A stretch of 42,171 nucleotides of DNA from assembly GCA_016124895.1 (NCBI GenBank), contig WGMU01000157.1, forward strand, positions 1 through 42,171. Direction: 5' to 3'. This document shows positions 25,882-34,455 of the stretch, piece after piece (position 1 is the first letter of the stretch; each line of letters begins with the position of its first letter). The DNA comes from a bacterium. Lineage in GTDB: Bacteria > Planctomycetota > Planctomycetia > Planctomycetales > Planctomycetaceae. The position numbers and the translations under genes are program-made. Below the pieces are notes generated by a model. The model searched no databases. It was not told the origin of the DNA and saw nothing but the letters and a program-made list of their open reading frames with translations.

Positions 25882-26421
25882 CCGACGCCGAAAGCACGAG
25901 AGCGGTCAGTCTGCAATTCCTGCTGCCCGACGCTGACATCGACCGGATCATCGCCGAAGTGTGGCCGAAGCGGTCCGCTGGTCGCTGCAGCGTGCCGGAC
26001 TGATTCGAGACTCCGATGTCCTCCGCCAGTTGCTCAATCAGCGTCTCTGCCATGATTTCCCACCTTCCATGATGAGGAGAACTCGATTTCAAAAGCTTAC
26101 CGCCCGCGAATTCAGCGCCATGCCCCGGCTGCACGCCCCGGCCCCACCGGCCAAAGGACCCGCCGATTTCTCGCCGACGCCTGCGCGAAAGAAAGTATGC
26201 CGCGTACCCGAACTGTTCCCGTCAGGGGCAGGAGGAAACATTCCCAGAAAGGACCCGCGACCGCGTCACATGCGACGACAAATCGGCATCGGGAACTTGC
26301 CTGGGAACTTGCCTGCGACGAATAGATACGCTTGCGCATCAGCTTTCTGCTTGGTCAAGATGTGAGCTAAGGTCGAACGCATCCTGAATCTGCCGGTCAC
26401 TTTGCCCCCGAATCGAACTGG
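25882..26421. other. Stretch with no secure gene, right of the integrase remnant
   Basis: About 540 bases. Several open frames cross it on both strands, but none resembles a known protein; a minus-strand frame beginning MAETLIEQLAEDIG at about 26053 might be a small real peptide or a remnant. The only clear structure is an exact 12-bp tandem repeat, GGGAACTTGCCT twice at 26291-26314. It may be decayed sequence from the older element. Confidence 0.4.
26291..26314. repeat. Exact 12-bp tandem duplication
   Basis: GGGAACTTGCCT occurs twice back to back. A related near-tandem repeat (GGAACTGTGCCA/GGAACTTGCCA) lies at 8038-8060. No gene is associated with either. Confidence 0.5.
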
Positions 26422-27120
26422 ATGCTTTGCATGACTTCAATTGATGTAAAACCGCTGCAGATAGCTGGCGCGCCCATGCCTTCAGATTTTCCTCGGACAC
26501 CGTACGAAGCAATTCAAAACCTTTGCACGGCCAAGCGGGAATCAAGTCTCGGTCCACTAGCCACTTGGACGGAGTACTCGGCAGCGTGGAATGCTGTGGC
26601 GTATCGCTTCCACGCTGTCACCGACCACGACGAAGCATTCATTGAGGCTGTCGGCAAAGGTGATCCGGCTCGATACCTGCAGGAGCGCGAACTCTTCAGT
26701 TTTTTCGTTGCAGGACTGTCGGCTATCGAAGCATTCGCCTACGGGCTGTACCACTTGGCTGCTGTCGCTTGTCCCATCAAATTTCCGGTCAAGGATTCTC
26801 GCTCGATAACTCTCGACCTAACACAAAAGAAATTCGCGACTTCCTTTCCAGCGCAGACCGTCACAGTGGAATTGAGCAAGCTGGTTGTTGACCGCACATT
26901 CACCGAATGGAAAATCTGTCGAAATGTCCTCGCACATCGGTCATATCCAGGACGGATTATGTCTGGGACCACTGCGAACCAACCACCAACCGACGATGTG
27001 TGGAAACTTGAGAATGTGACGATCAACTCAGAAACAACCAGCAGTCGACGCAAGTGGCTCTCTCAGACCCTGCAGGACCTGCTTGACTCAGCGAAGACAT
27101 TCGTCGAACAGAAACTCTGA
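26422..27120 (+). CDS. Hypothetical protein with HEPN-like RX4H motif
   Basis: A 232-residue, mostly helical protein. The segment TFTEWKICRNVLAHRSYPGR (about 172-191) contains RNVLAH, matching the R-X4-H active-site pattern of HEPN ribonucleases. An earlier long helix (RELFSFFVAGLSAIEAFAYGLYHLAAV, about 90-116) fits the hydrophobic helix of such folds. Many HEPN proteins act in toxin-antitoxin or phage-defence systems, and this gene sits beside antitoxin and Fic genes. No standard MNT partner is adjacent. ATG 26422 is used, but ATG 26431 or 26476 are possible, and none has a clear ribosome-binding site. The HEPN call rests on one short motif and predicted helices. Confidence 0.5.
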   Translation: MLCMTSIDVKPLQIAGAPMPSDFPRTPYEAIQNLCTAKRESSLGPLATWTEYSAAWNAVAYRFHAVTDHDEAFIEAVGKGDPARYLQERELFSFFVAGLSAIEAFAYGLYHLAAVACPIKFPVKDSRSITLDLTQKKFATSFPAQTVTVELSKLVVDRTFTEWKICRNVLAHRSYPGRIMSGTTANQPPTDDVWKLENVTINSETTSSRRKWLSQTLQDLLDSAKTFVEQKL

Positions 27121-27160
27121 TTCATCGCACGTTTCTGTAGAGCTTCTTCCAACCAATATC

Positions 27161-27186
27161 GGAATGACTCGCGCGCAGGCTGGTAA
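27161..27186. repeat. Direct repeat flanking the antitoxin/Fic cassette, left copy
   Basis: GGAATGACTCGCG followed by CGCAGGCTGGTAA. The right copy at 28563-28590 has the same bases apart from a two-base insertion (GA) between the halves and one change (T to A). Same orientation, 1.4 kb apart. Confidence 0.6.
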
Positions 27187-27192
27187 CACGCC

Positions 27193-27417
27193 ATGACTCA
27201 ACCGGTTTCGATGGATGACATTCGGCAGCTCAGCGTTGCGGAGCGGCTGTTGCTGGTCGAAGAAATCTGGGACAGCATCAGTGACGAGCCGGATTCGTGG
27301 TCGCTCAGCCCCGACCAGCGCGACGAACTGCAGCGCCGGGCCGATGCACACCGGGCAAATCCCGATGAAGGCAGCTCTTGGCAGGATGTGAAAGCCAGTC
27401 TGAGAAACCGTCCATGA
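27193..27417 (+). CDS. Addiction module antitoxin (unstable-antitoxin family)
   Basis: A 74-residue protein of the family that neutralises ParE/RelE-type toxins. The typical pattern is visible: IRQLSVAERLLLVEEIWDSI (about 10-29), then LSPDQRDELQRRADAHRANPDEGSSWQDVKASL, where the C-terminal part normally binds the toxin. It starts at ATG 27193, just after the left direct repeat. Its stop overlaps an ATG (ATGA) at 27414, exactly where the toxin gene should start, but that frame closes after 15 codons, so the antitoxin is now an orphan. Family assignment is confident; present activity is unknown. Confidence 0.85.
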   Translation: MTQPVSMDDIRQLSVAERLLLVEEIWDSISDEPDSWSLSPDQRDELQRRADAHRANPDEGSSWQDVKASLRNRP

Positions 27418-27461
27418 GCGTCTCGTTGCTCATCCACCCTGAAGACTGTTTTCTGCTGTGA
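27414..27461 (+). pseudogene. Remnant of the toxin gene start
   Basis: Fifteen codons (MSVSLLIHPEDCFLL, then TGA) in the ATGA overlap position used by toxin genes of this module. SVSLLIHPE resembles the first beta strand of ParE/RelE-like toxins; the rest has been lost. The Fic gene stop lies 10 bases away on the opposite strand. Confidence 0.55.
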
Positions 27462-27470
27462 CGGTTAGCA

Positions 27471-28430
27471 CTATCGGAACCGATACCGCGTTTGAGCCTT
27501 GTCTCCTGACCTGGTCAGTCGCTTTACGTCAACGGCTTTGCGCAGATCCCGGCTGCCGGTTGCGGTGGAGAGACCGGGGAACAACGCGAGGTAGTCCTTG
27601 CGCGAGAAGCTCTGTGACTGGAAGTGTTCGGCGGCGGCTTCCAGTCGCTGCGCTGGCGTCACCGGCGACGGAGTGAACTCGCTGAGTGTGCGTTGCAGGG
27701 CTTCGTGTGTGGCTCGCAGGGAGAACTCGACGAACGCTGTCGACGTGCCGGTCTGATCGCACGAACGCAGGACCGTGTAATACTCGTCCTGGCGTTCGCG
27801 AATCACGGATTCAATCGGCACGTGCAAAAAGACGCGGTGATAGCGGCTGAGAATCAGCGTGTGCCACAAGCGGCCAATGCGACCGTTGCCGTCCTCAAAC
27901 GGATGGATGAACTCCAGCTCGTAGTGAACCACGGCCGCTTTGACGGCCGGATGCGTGTCGGTGTCCGTCGCGAGGAATCTGAGCACGTCGCCAACGAGAC
28001 CGGCCACTCGGCTGGCGGGCGGGGCAAGGTGAGCGACTCGCGTTCCCTGCAGCACGCCCACACCACCGCGGCGCCAGCGTCCGGACCGGTTGATGAGTCC
28101 GCCCATCAGAATGCCGTGAGCAGCCAGCAGATCGTCGCGGTTCTCCGGAGCCCACTCCGGCAAGCGGTCGTAAGCCGCGAGCGCGTTCTGAGCTTCCAGG
28201 ATCTCGCGCGACGGCCCGGCAACGCGGCGGCCATCCAGCAGCGCCGTGATCTGTTCTTCGGTCAGCGTGTTGCCTTCAATCGCCACGCTGCTCTGAACTG
28301 TGCGGACTCGCAGCGACTTCCGCAGCCGCGGTGCCGGACGCGGCTGGTGCAGCCCTTCGTACCGGCCAAGCTGCCGCTCGATTTCGGCCAGCAGCCGGAT
28401 GCTCTCAGACGTGACTTCAAATGGCGGCAT
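27471..28430 (-). CDS. Fic domain protein (AMP transferase) with self-inhibitory motif
   Basis: A 319-residue class II-type Fic protein. The active-site loop HPFEDGNGRIGR (176-187) matches the canonical HPFx(D/E)GNGRxxR, so AMP transfer should be possible. The N-terminal inhibitory helix motif SSVAIEGN (about 47-54) matches (S/T)xxxE(G/N), which keeps the enzyme off until released. The C-terminal about 75 residues, including FSRKDYLALFPGLSTATGSRDLRKAVD, form a winged helix likely to bind DNA. The start ATG 28430 is preferred; the frame extends to a GTG at 28445, but that lies inside the palindrome at 28435-28456, which therefore looks like an operator for autoregulation. It converges with the antitoxin gene. 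Confidence 0.9.
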   Translation of the reverse strand: MPPFEVTSESIRLLAEIERQLGRYEGLHQPRPAPRLRKSLRVRTVQSSVAIEGNTLTEEQITALLDGRRVAGPSREILEAQNALAAYDRLPEWAPENRDDLLAAHGILMGGLINRSGRWRRGGVGVLQGTRVAHLAPPASRVAGLVGDVLRFLATDTDTHPAVKAAVVHYELEFIHPFEDGNGRIGRLWHTLILSRYHRVFLHVPIESVIRERQDEYYTVLRSCDQTGTSTAFVEFSLRATHEALQRTLSEFTPSPVTPAQRLEAAAEHFQSQSFSRKDYLALFPGLSTATGSRDLRKAVDVKRLTRSGDKAQTRYRFR

Positions 28431-28434
28431 GACC

Positions 28435-28456
28435 GATAGTATCACCTGATACTATC
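28435..28456. promoter_or_regulatory. Perfect palindrome at the fic start: likely operator
   Basis: GATAGTATCA and TGATACTATC are perfect 10-bp arms around CC. It begins four bases upstream of the fic ATG, in a position to block transcription or translation. The AT-rich arms stand out from the GC-rich surroundings. The best candidate ligand is the winged helix of the Fic protein itself. Confidence 0.65.
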
Positions 28457-28763
28457 GCCTGCGGAAGTCTCGCTCGCGCGGCGGGCCATTGATTCACAGC
28501 GAACGCGACTCCCGGCACAATGCAGGTTTGGTCGGAAGCGAGTTTCAGTTCCGACCGTTTGTGGAATGACTCGCGGACGCAGGCAGGTAATGGGAGAAGG
28601 AATCGCAGCAGGTCCGAAGCAAACCGATCTGCGATGTGTGCCGCCATCGGCAGTGATCCGTCAGCGCGGTTGCCGAATACTCTTCGCTGCGTCCAGTTCA
28701 ACATCGGGGCGGGCGACGTTACAACAATGGGCTTCGATCTGTCCCCGCCTCCCGGAGCCCGCC
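28457..28763. other. Intergenic stretch between fic and the haem-binding protein gene
   Basis: About 300 bases between divergent genes. It carries the right copy of the direct repeat (28563-28590) and, at 28754-28757, a GGAG that serves the next gene's ATG. An in-frame upstream extension of the next gene (from 28566) is open but does not look like coding sequence. Confidence 0.5.
28563..28590. repeat. Direct repeat flanking the antitoxin/Fic cassette, right copy
   Basis: GGAATGACTCGCG, GA, CGCAGGCAGGTAA. See the left copy at 27161-27186. Confidence 0.6.
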
Positions 28764-31700
28764 ATGACGTCGCCTTCCCGAGTCACTCCTTTCGCCGCAA
28801 CGTGTTTTGCGCTTTTTCTCGCGGTCGTTCTTCCACTGATCATTGCTGCTCACACAGCCAGCGCGCAGGGGGCTGCTGGCTGGCACCGACTGACCGTCCC
28901 GGAAGCATGGCGGAAAGTTCCCGGTGGTGACCTGACGCCGGTTGGTGGTTACTCGTGGTACCGCGCACTCGTTCGTGTTCCCGCCGACTGGCAGGGCGAG
29001 AAGCTGACACTGTTTGTCGAAGCGCTTGACGACGCGCGCGCTGCGTACGTGAATGGTGTCAGTGTCGGAGCGACCGGGACCTTCCCGCCGAACTATCGCA
29101 GCGGACTTGGCGAGAAGGGCCGTTACTCGATTCCGGGCGATTTCGTCCGCCCCGGCGAGTTCAACGCGGTCGCCATTCGCGTTTTCCAGAACGATCCGCG
29201 ACCGAACTTCAACGTCGCGCCGCCGGTGCTGCTCAACGAAAAGCGCAAGCAGGCTATCCGGATGGACGGAGAGTGGCAGTACCGGCCGGGAGATGACTCA
29301 GCCTGGGCGAAGGCAGCGCCGGCGGACTTCAAAATCGACCCGGCTAAGCGACTGGCCGAAGCGGATCTCAGGAAGCTGGGCGGTTATTCAAGCGTCGACG
29401 AGGTCGACGACGTTGAGCGTTACGTTTCGCGGCGGGCGGGTGACAACGACCCGCTGACTCCGAAGCAGGCGGAAGCAGCGTTTGAGGTGCCTGACGATCT
29501 GCAGTTTCAACTGGTGCTCAGCGAGCCGGAGATCGCTCAGCCGCTGTTCATGACCTGGGACGAACGTGGTCGGCTGTGGCTGATGGAGTACCGTCAGTAC
29601 CCGGACATCGCCGGCGTCAAAATGATCAGCCGCGACGTTTATCTCCGCAGCGTTTACGACAAGGTGCCCGAACCGCCGCCGCACGGAGCGAAGGGCCGCG
29701 ACCGGATCTCGATTCACGAAGACACCGACGGCGACGGCGTGTACGACCAGCACAAGGTCTTCGTCGACGGGCTGAACCTGGCAACGTCGGTCGCGATCGG
29801 ACGCGGTGGGGCGTTCGTCACCAACCCACCGTATCTGCTCTTCTACCCGGACAAAGACGGTGACGATGTTCCGGACGGTGACCCGGAAGTGCTGCTCGAA
29901 GGCTTCGGCCTCGAAGATTCGCACTCGGTCATCAACAGTCTGCGCTTCGGTCCCGACGGCTGGCTGTACGGCGCGCAAGGCAGCACGGTGACCGGCAATG
30001 TCAAACGCCCGGGCACCGATGACAAACCGATCCGCACGATGGGGCAGTTGATCTGGCGCTACCATCCCGAGCTGAAACGCTACGAAATCTTCGCGGAAGG
30101 CGGTGGCAACACGTTCGGCGTTGAGATCGACATGAAGGGGCACATCTTCTCCGGGCACAACGGTGGCGACACGCGCGGTTTCCATTACGTGCAGGGCGGC
30201 TACTACCGCAAAGGCTTCGGCAAGCACGGACCACTGTCGAACCCGTACGCATTCGGTTACTTCGAAAATATGAAGCATCACAGCGTGCCACGTTTCACTC
30301 ACAACTTCATCATCTACGAAGAGAACGTTCTGCCTGACGAATACCGTGGCCGGCTGTACGGCGTCGAGCCGCTGCAGGGCCAGGTCGTGATGAGTTCGTT
30401 CGAGCCGTACCAGTCGTCCTTCGAGACGAAAGACATCAGCCGTGTCGTCAAGACCGACGATCAGTGGTTCCGCCCCGTCGACATCAAAGCCGGCCCGGAT
30501 GGCTGTATCTACGTGGCGGATCTGTACGAGCAGCGGATCGATCACAGCAGCCACTACGCTGGCCGGATCGATCGCACGAACGGCCGTGTTTATCGGCTGC
30601 GGCCGAAAGGGGACGCACTGCCGGTCGCGAAGAAGTTTGATCTCGCGAAGTCGTCGAGTACCGAACTGCTCGCGTCGCTGAACTCGCCGCACAAGTGGCA
30701 GCGGCAGACGACACTGCGGATCCTCGGTGACCGCAAAGATTCGTCGGCCGTTCCTGGCATTCTCAAGCAGCTCCGGAAATCCGGAGGCCAGACGGCACTG
30801 GAATCTCTGTGGGCTCTGCACCTGAGCGGCGGTCTGACGGACGATGTCGCGATCGAGATGCTCGGTCACAGCGAACCGCTCGTGCGTGCCTGGACGGTAC
30901 GGCTGCTGTGCGATCATTACCAGGTACCGGCGGCGGTCGCGCGAGCCCTCGCCGATCTGGCTGCTCAGGAACCGTACATTGAAGTCCGCAAACAGCTCGC
31001 CTCGTCGGCCAGGCGACTTCCGGCCAAAGACGCGCTACCGATCATCCGCAACCTGCTGAAGTACGATGAGGACGCGGAAGATATTCACCAGCCGCTGCTG
31101 CTGTGGTGGGCGCTCGAATCTAAAGCCGATGCCGACGGCCGCGATTTGATCGTCGAGCTGATTCTGTCCGACAAGGAGAACTGGCAGCGTCCGTTGATGA
31201 AGCAGTATCTGGTTGAGCGGCTGATGAAGCGTTACGCGCTGGCCGGGTCACGAGAGGAACTGCTGGCTGCCGCCGAACTGCTGGAGGCGTCGCCCGACAA
31301 AGCCAGTTCCGATCTGCTGCTGAAAGGCTTTGAAGAGGCGTACAAGGGCCGCTCGCTGGCTGGCATTCCTGACGAGCTGGTTGACGCGATCGCTGCCTCC
31401 GGTGGTGGTTCGACCGCGTTGAAGGTGCGGCAGGGAGACGCCGCCGCCATGAAGACGGCCGCTGATGCGGTCGCAAACTCGAAGACAAAGAAGGAAGACC
31501 GGCTGCAGTTTCTGGAAATCTTCGGCGAGGTCCGCCGGTCAGAATTCATCCCGGCACTGCTGGCCGTCGTCGAAACCGAAAAGGACGCCGACCTGGTTTC
31601 CGCCGCACTGTCGTCGCTGCAGGCCTTCGATGATCTGCGCGTCGGTCAGGAAGTCGTCCGTCACTTCGGAGCGATCCCGGCCGGTGCGAAGCTCGCCGCC

Positions 31701-32351
31701 GAGACACTGCTCGCCAGTCGCAAGGTCTGGGCGACGGAACTGCTGAAGGCTGTCGACGCCGGCAAGGTCTCGACTGACGCCGTTTCGGAAACTGCGCTGC
31801 GCAAGATTCTGCTGCACAACGACGCAACGATTTCGCAACTCGTCGAAAAGCACTGGGGCGCCGTCGCCGGAGCGTCGACCGAGCAGATGAAGCAGGAGAT
31901 CGCGCGCCTGACCGAACTGCTCGGTTCAGGTTCCGGCAACCCGAAGAAGGGCAAGCCGGTCTACATGGAGAACTGCGGCAAGTGCCACGTGCTGTTTGGC
32001 GAGGGCGGGAAGATCGGCCCGGACCTGACAGCCTTCAAACGCGACAACCTGGAACGCATCCTTGCCAACGTGGTCAACCCGAGCCTCGAAATCCGCGAGG
32101 GCTTCGAGAATTACGTCGTGATTGCGACCGACGGTCGAGTCGTCAACGGGTTCCTCGCCGACCAGGACAGCCAGGTCGTCGTGATTCGCGGTGTCGACGG
32201 CCAGAACCTCGTCTTTCGTCGCGACGAAATCGACGAGATGCACGCCATCCCGCGATCGGTCATGCCCGAAGGAGCGCTCAGCAAACTCAACGATCAGCAG
32301 ATTCGCGACCTGTTCGCCTACCTGCGGTCGAGCCAGCCGGTGAATTACTGA
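28764..32351 (+). CDS. PVC-type haem-binding CxxCH protein with propeller and HEAT-like repeats
   Basis: A 1195-residue exported protein of the planctomycete membrane-bound-dehydrogenase/cytochrome family. The start ATG 28764 has GGAG six bases upstream and gives a clean signal peptide (FALFLAVVLPLIIAAHTASAQG). Next come a beta-sandwich-like region (about 35-150), a six-bladed propeller-like region (about 250-610, for example MTWDERGRLWLMEYRQYP) and helical HEAT-like repeats (about 620-1030). The C-terminal cytochrome c domain has CGKCH at about 1071-1075 and Met in SVMPEGALSKL as a possible axial ligand. Such proteins are thought to oxidise sugars or related substrates in the periplasm; the substrate is unknown. 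A long antisense frame (29388-30917) is judged spurious. Confidence 0.92.
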   Translation: MTSPSRVTPFAATCFALFLAVVLPLIIAAHTASAQGAAGWHRLTVPEAWRKVPGGDLTPVGGYSWYRALVRVPADWQGEKLTLFVEALDDARAAYVNGVSVGATGTFPPNYRSGLGEKGRYSIPGDFVRPGEFNAVAIRVFQNDPRPNFNVAPPVLLNEKRKQAIRMDGEWQYRPGDDSAWAKAAPADFKIDPAKRLAEADLRKLGGYSSVDEVDDVERYVSRRAGDNDPLTPKQAEAAFEVPDDLQFQLVLSEPEIAQPLFMTWDERGRLWLMEYRQYPDIAGVKMISRDVYLRSVYDKVPEPPPHGAKGRDRISIHEDTDGDGVYDQHKVFVDGLNLATSVAIGRGGAFVTNPPYLLFYPDKDGDDVPDGDPEVLLEGFGLEDSHSVINSLRFGPDGWLYGAQGSTVTGNVKRPGTDDKPIRTMGQLIWRYHPELKRYEIFAEGGGNTFGVEIDMKGHIFSGHNGGDTRGFHYVQGGYYRKGFGKHGPLSNPYAFGYFENMKHHSVPRFTHNFIIYEENVLPDEYRGRLYGVEPLQGQVVMSSFEPYQSSFETKDISRVVKTDDQWFRPVDIKAGPDGCIYVADLYEQRIDHSSHYAGRIDRTNGRVYRLRPKGDALPVAKKFDLAKSSSTELLASLNSPHKWQRQTTLRILGDRKDSSAVPGILKQLRKSGGQTALESLWALHLSGGLTDDVAIEMLGHSEPLVRAWTVRLLCDHYQVPAAVARALADLAAQEPYIEVRKQLASSARRLPAKDALPIIRNLLKYDEDAEDIHQPLLLWWALESKADADGRDLIVELILSDKENWQRPLMKQYLVERLMKRYALAGSREELLAAAELLEASPDKASSDLLLKGFEEAYKGRSLAGIPDELVDAIAASGGGSTALKVRQGDAAAMKTAADAVANSKTKKEDRLQFLEIFGEVRRSEFIPALLAVVETEKDADLVSAALSSLQAFDDLRVGQEVVRHFGAIPAGAKLAAETLLASRKVWATELLKAVDAGKVSTDAVSETALRKILLHNDATISQLVEKHWGAVAGASTEQMKQEIARLTELLGSGSGNPKKGKPVYMENCGKCHVLFGEGGKIGPDLTAFKRDNLERILANVVNPSLEIREGFENYVVIATDGRVVNGFLADQDSQVVVIRGVDGQNLVFRRDEIDEMHAIPRSVMPEGALSKLNDQQIRDLFAYLRSSQPVNY

Positions 32352-32444
32352 CGCGACTGACACGGAGAATTCGAACGAAAGCCGCTCAGTGATCGCGCTG
32401 ACGGGAAGCTGGCCTGACTCGTTCTCGATCGTCGGGCTTTCAAG

Positions 32445-32975
32445 TCACGCCCGTGCCGGCTTCGGTAGTCGGATGCTGGCCTTCCTGAGCACGCGGTCAA
32501 ATACGGGCTGCGCGACGCTGGTCGGACTCATGCCACCGGCGTCTTTTCCATTGATGTACCACTTCGTAATCCAGCACTCAAAGCAGATCAGAAATTCGTG
32601 AACATTCCCGTCGTGGGTGACTCGAATTCCGTGTCGCGGCGCGAAGCAGGCGGCTCCCACTCCTTCCAGATTATCGGCGATTCCCCGTTCGAACGCCGAG
32701 ACGATCTCTGCCTGCGTGGCGCGGTCGTTGATTGCCGTGGCGCCGAGAATCTCAAAACCGTGGAATCTGTTCTCTCCTTCGGTTTCCTGTCCGCCGTTCG
32801 GTTCCAGCGAGAGCAGCTCAAACTCCGTTCCGTGCTCCAGTGCCTGGGCAGTGGCTGACGGCAGAGCCTCTTCTGGAAGAGCCACGACCTGTACCGCAGC
32901 ATTCTCACTCGGAATGCACCCGGCGAAACTCGACACGCCGGCCACAGCCAGCAGCAGGGTGACATCGCGCAACAT
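32445..32975 (-). CDS. Small putative lipoprotein
   Basis: A 176-residue protein. ATG 32975 has GGAGG eight bases upstream and yields a signal peptide with a lipobox-like end (LLLAVAGVSSFAGC). After an Ala/Glu-rich segment, the mature part contains GNRFHGFEILG-like and VHEFLICFECWITKWYINGK segments with two close cysteines (CFEC). No family is named with confidence. It converges with the haem-binding protein gene and is 45 bases downstream of the enolase-family gene in the same direction. Likely periplasmic and membrane-anchored. Confidence 0.65.
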   Translation of the reverse strand: MLRDVTLLLAVAGVSSFAGCIPSENAAVQVVALPEEALPSATAQALEHGTEFELLSLEPNGGQETEGENRFHGFEILGATAINDRATQAEIVSAFERGIADNLEGVGAACFAPRHGIRVTHDGNVHEFLICFECWITKWYINGKDAGGMSPTSVAQPVFDRVLRKASIRLPKPARA

Positions 32976-33020
32976 GAGTGCGTCCTCCATTCGGCCACGA
33001 TCGTTCACCACGGCAGTCAG

Positions 33021-34118
33021 TCATCTGCGGCTCTGCCAGTGGTCAGCAAACTGTGGAGCGGCATACGTCTTCAGCGTTGACTCGTCAATCGCGGCACCGA
33101 AGCCGGGGCGGTCAGGGACCTCGATCCAGCCATCGAGGATTGGCGGCTGACCGTCCACCCAGCCCATCCACGGTCGCCCGGATTCGGCGAGCGGCTGCAG
33201 ATCGAGTGCCGCGATGGCGTGCAATGACCAGAGTTCGGCCCCGCGATGCGGACAGACGCGAATGTCGTCGTGCTGCGCAGCGAGTTCGTAGATTCGAATC
33301 AGCTCGGTCAGCCCGCCGACCCAGTTGACATCAGGCTGCAGCACCGAGTGCAGCTTACGCTCGACGAGCCGCTGGAATGACGCCGACGTATATTCGTGCT
33401 CGCCACCTGCGATCGGCACGGTTCCGAGCGCGACGAGGGCTTTGTAACCGGCTTCGTCGTCGAGCGGCAGAGGTTCTTCGAGCCAGCTTAGTTGGACATC
33501 ATCAATTCGTTCGATGACCGCCTCGGCTGCCGTCCGCGACCACTTCATCCAGGCGTCGGCCATCAATTCCCGATCCGGGCCGATCAGCCGCCGCGCTTCC
33601 CGCAGTTCCGCCGCGATCCGGTCGGCAAACTCGTCGACGGATTCGTCCAATGGCGACTGTTCGCCGAGATGCAGCTTGAAGCCCTGGTGCGACCGATCGG
33701 CGACTTTCGCCAGTGCGACGTTATCCCACACCGTGATATAGGTCGGCAGCCGCGTCTGTTTCGCACCGCCGAGCAGTTCGCTGATTGACCGCCGCTCGCA
33801 TTTCCCCCGCGCATCCCAGAGAGCGAGATCAACGCCGGACATCGCCATCAGCACGATGCCTTTCTGTCCGAACGCCAGCGTCGCGTCGTACATCGCAGAC
33901 CAGAGCGATTCAATCTGATTCGGATCCTGACCGAGCAGCACGTCGCGCAGGACCGACTGCACGACATGAATCCCGGCAAAGCCGCCGCCTCCGACACCGT
34001 ATCCGGTCACTCCGAGATCCGTATCGACGGCGACAAGAATCTGACCCATCGACGTCCGCCAGTCGTCTGGAGATTCCGGCGTCAATGGCTGACACGCACG
34101 CACGTTCGTGATCTTCAT
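33021..34118 (-). CDS. Mandelate racemase/muconate lactonising family enzyme
   Basis: A 365-residue enolase-superfamily enzyme, which abstracts a proton next to a carboxylate, often in acid-sugar dehydration. The start ATG 34118 gives the usual MKITNVRACQPLTPE opening. The expected catalytic pattern is present: a K-x-H at 148-150 (GFKLHLG), metal ligands Asp188 (MADAW), Glu214 (WLEEP) and Glu240 (GGEHEY), and a late His in CPHRGAELW. The frame is open to 34325 but the upstream part is not protein-like. The exact substrate is not predictable here. It lies just upstream of the lipoprotein gene. Confidence 0.88.
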   Translation of the reverse strand: MKITNVRACQPLTPESPDDWRTSMGQILVAVDTDLGVTGYGVGGGGFAGIHVVQSVLRDVLLGQDPNQIESLWSAMYDATLAFGQKGIVLMAMSGVDLALWDARGKCERRSISELLGGAKQTRLPTYITVWDNVALAKVADRSHQGFKLHLGEQSPLDESVDEFADRIAAELREARRLIGPDRELMADAWMKWSRTAAEAVIERIDDVQLSWLEEPLPLDDEAGYKALVALGTVPIAGGEHEYTSASFQRLVERKLHSVLQPDVNWVGGLTELIRIYELAAQHDDIRVCPHRGAELWSLHAIAALDLQPLAESGRPWMGWVDGQPPILDGWIEVPDRPGFGAAIDESTLKTYAAPQFADHWQSRR

Positions 34119-34455
34119 GGCGGGTCTCGTCTCGTTGCCGAAGACCATTCCGGTCGACGTCTGGCTGATTGAGAAGCGTGTCCGAAACAGGTTCCCGACG
34201 CTGAAAAGTGGCCACGGAACCGGCACTTTTGAGGTGGAGAGGCAGAGAGTCGGGAGCAATGCTGTTCGGCACGGGTTTTGGTTGTGCGGTGTTCCGGCGG
34301 GTTGGGGGAGTTGGTTCCGTGTCATTGTGAGGGCAGCTTGACGCTGCGGGAAGCTCTGGAATGCGTCGAGCGCTGCCTTGAGCGCTGTCGAAGCCGTGGC
34401 GGCCTTGAGTACCGTGCGTCAGCGAACCGCCCGGCAATCGGATTTCGCGAGCGGT
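34119..34455. other. Intergenic stretch upstream of the enolase-family gene
   Basis: About 340 bases between the enolase-family start and the end of the decayed transposase. No gene or clear promoter was recognised. It may contain the IS end, but no terminal inverted repeat could be matched. Confidence 0.4.

Noticed and set aside
25370-26134. Minus-strand frame of 254 codons over the integrase remnant
   Set aside because: Most of it is the off-frame reading of the integrase fragment; only the first about 15 codons look protein-like.
27624-28439. Open frame of 271 codons on the plus strand
   Set aside because: It is antisense to fic, which has a canonical active-site motif; judged a shadow.
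29388-30917. Open frame of 509 codons on the minus strand
   Set aside because: It is antisense to the haem-binding protein gene, which has a signal peptide, ribosome-binding site and family motifs; the antisense product is Val/Arg/His rich with no family resemblance, as expected from GC-rich codon bias.
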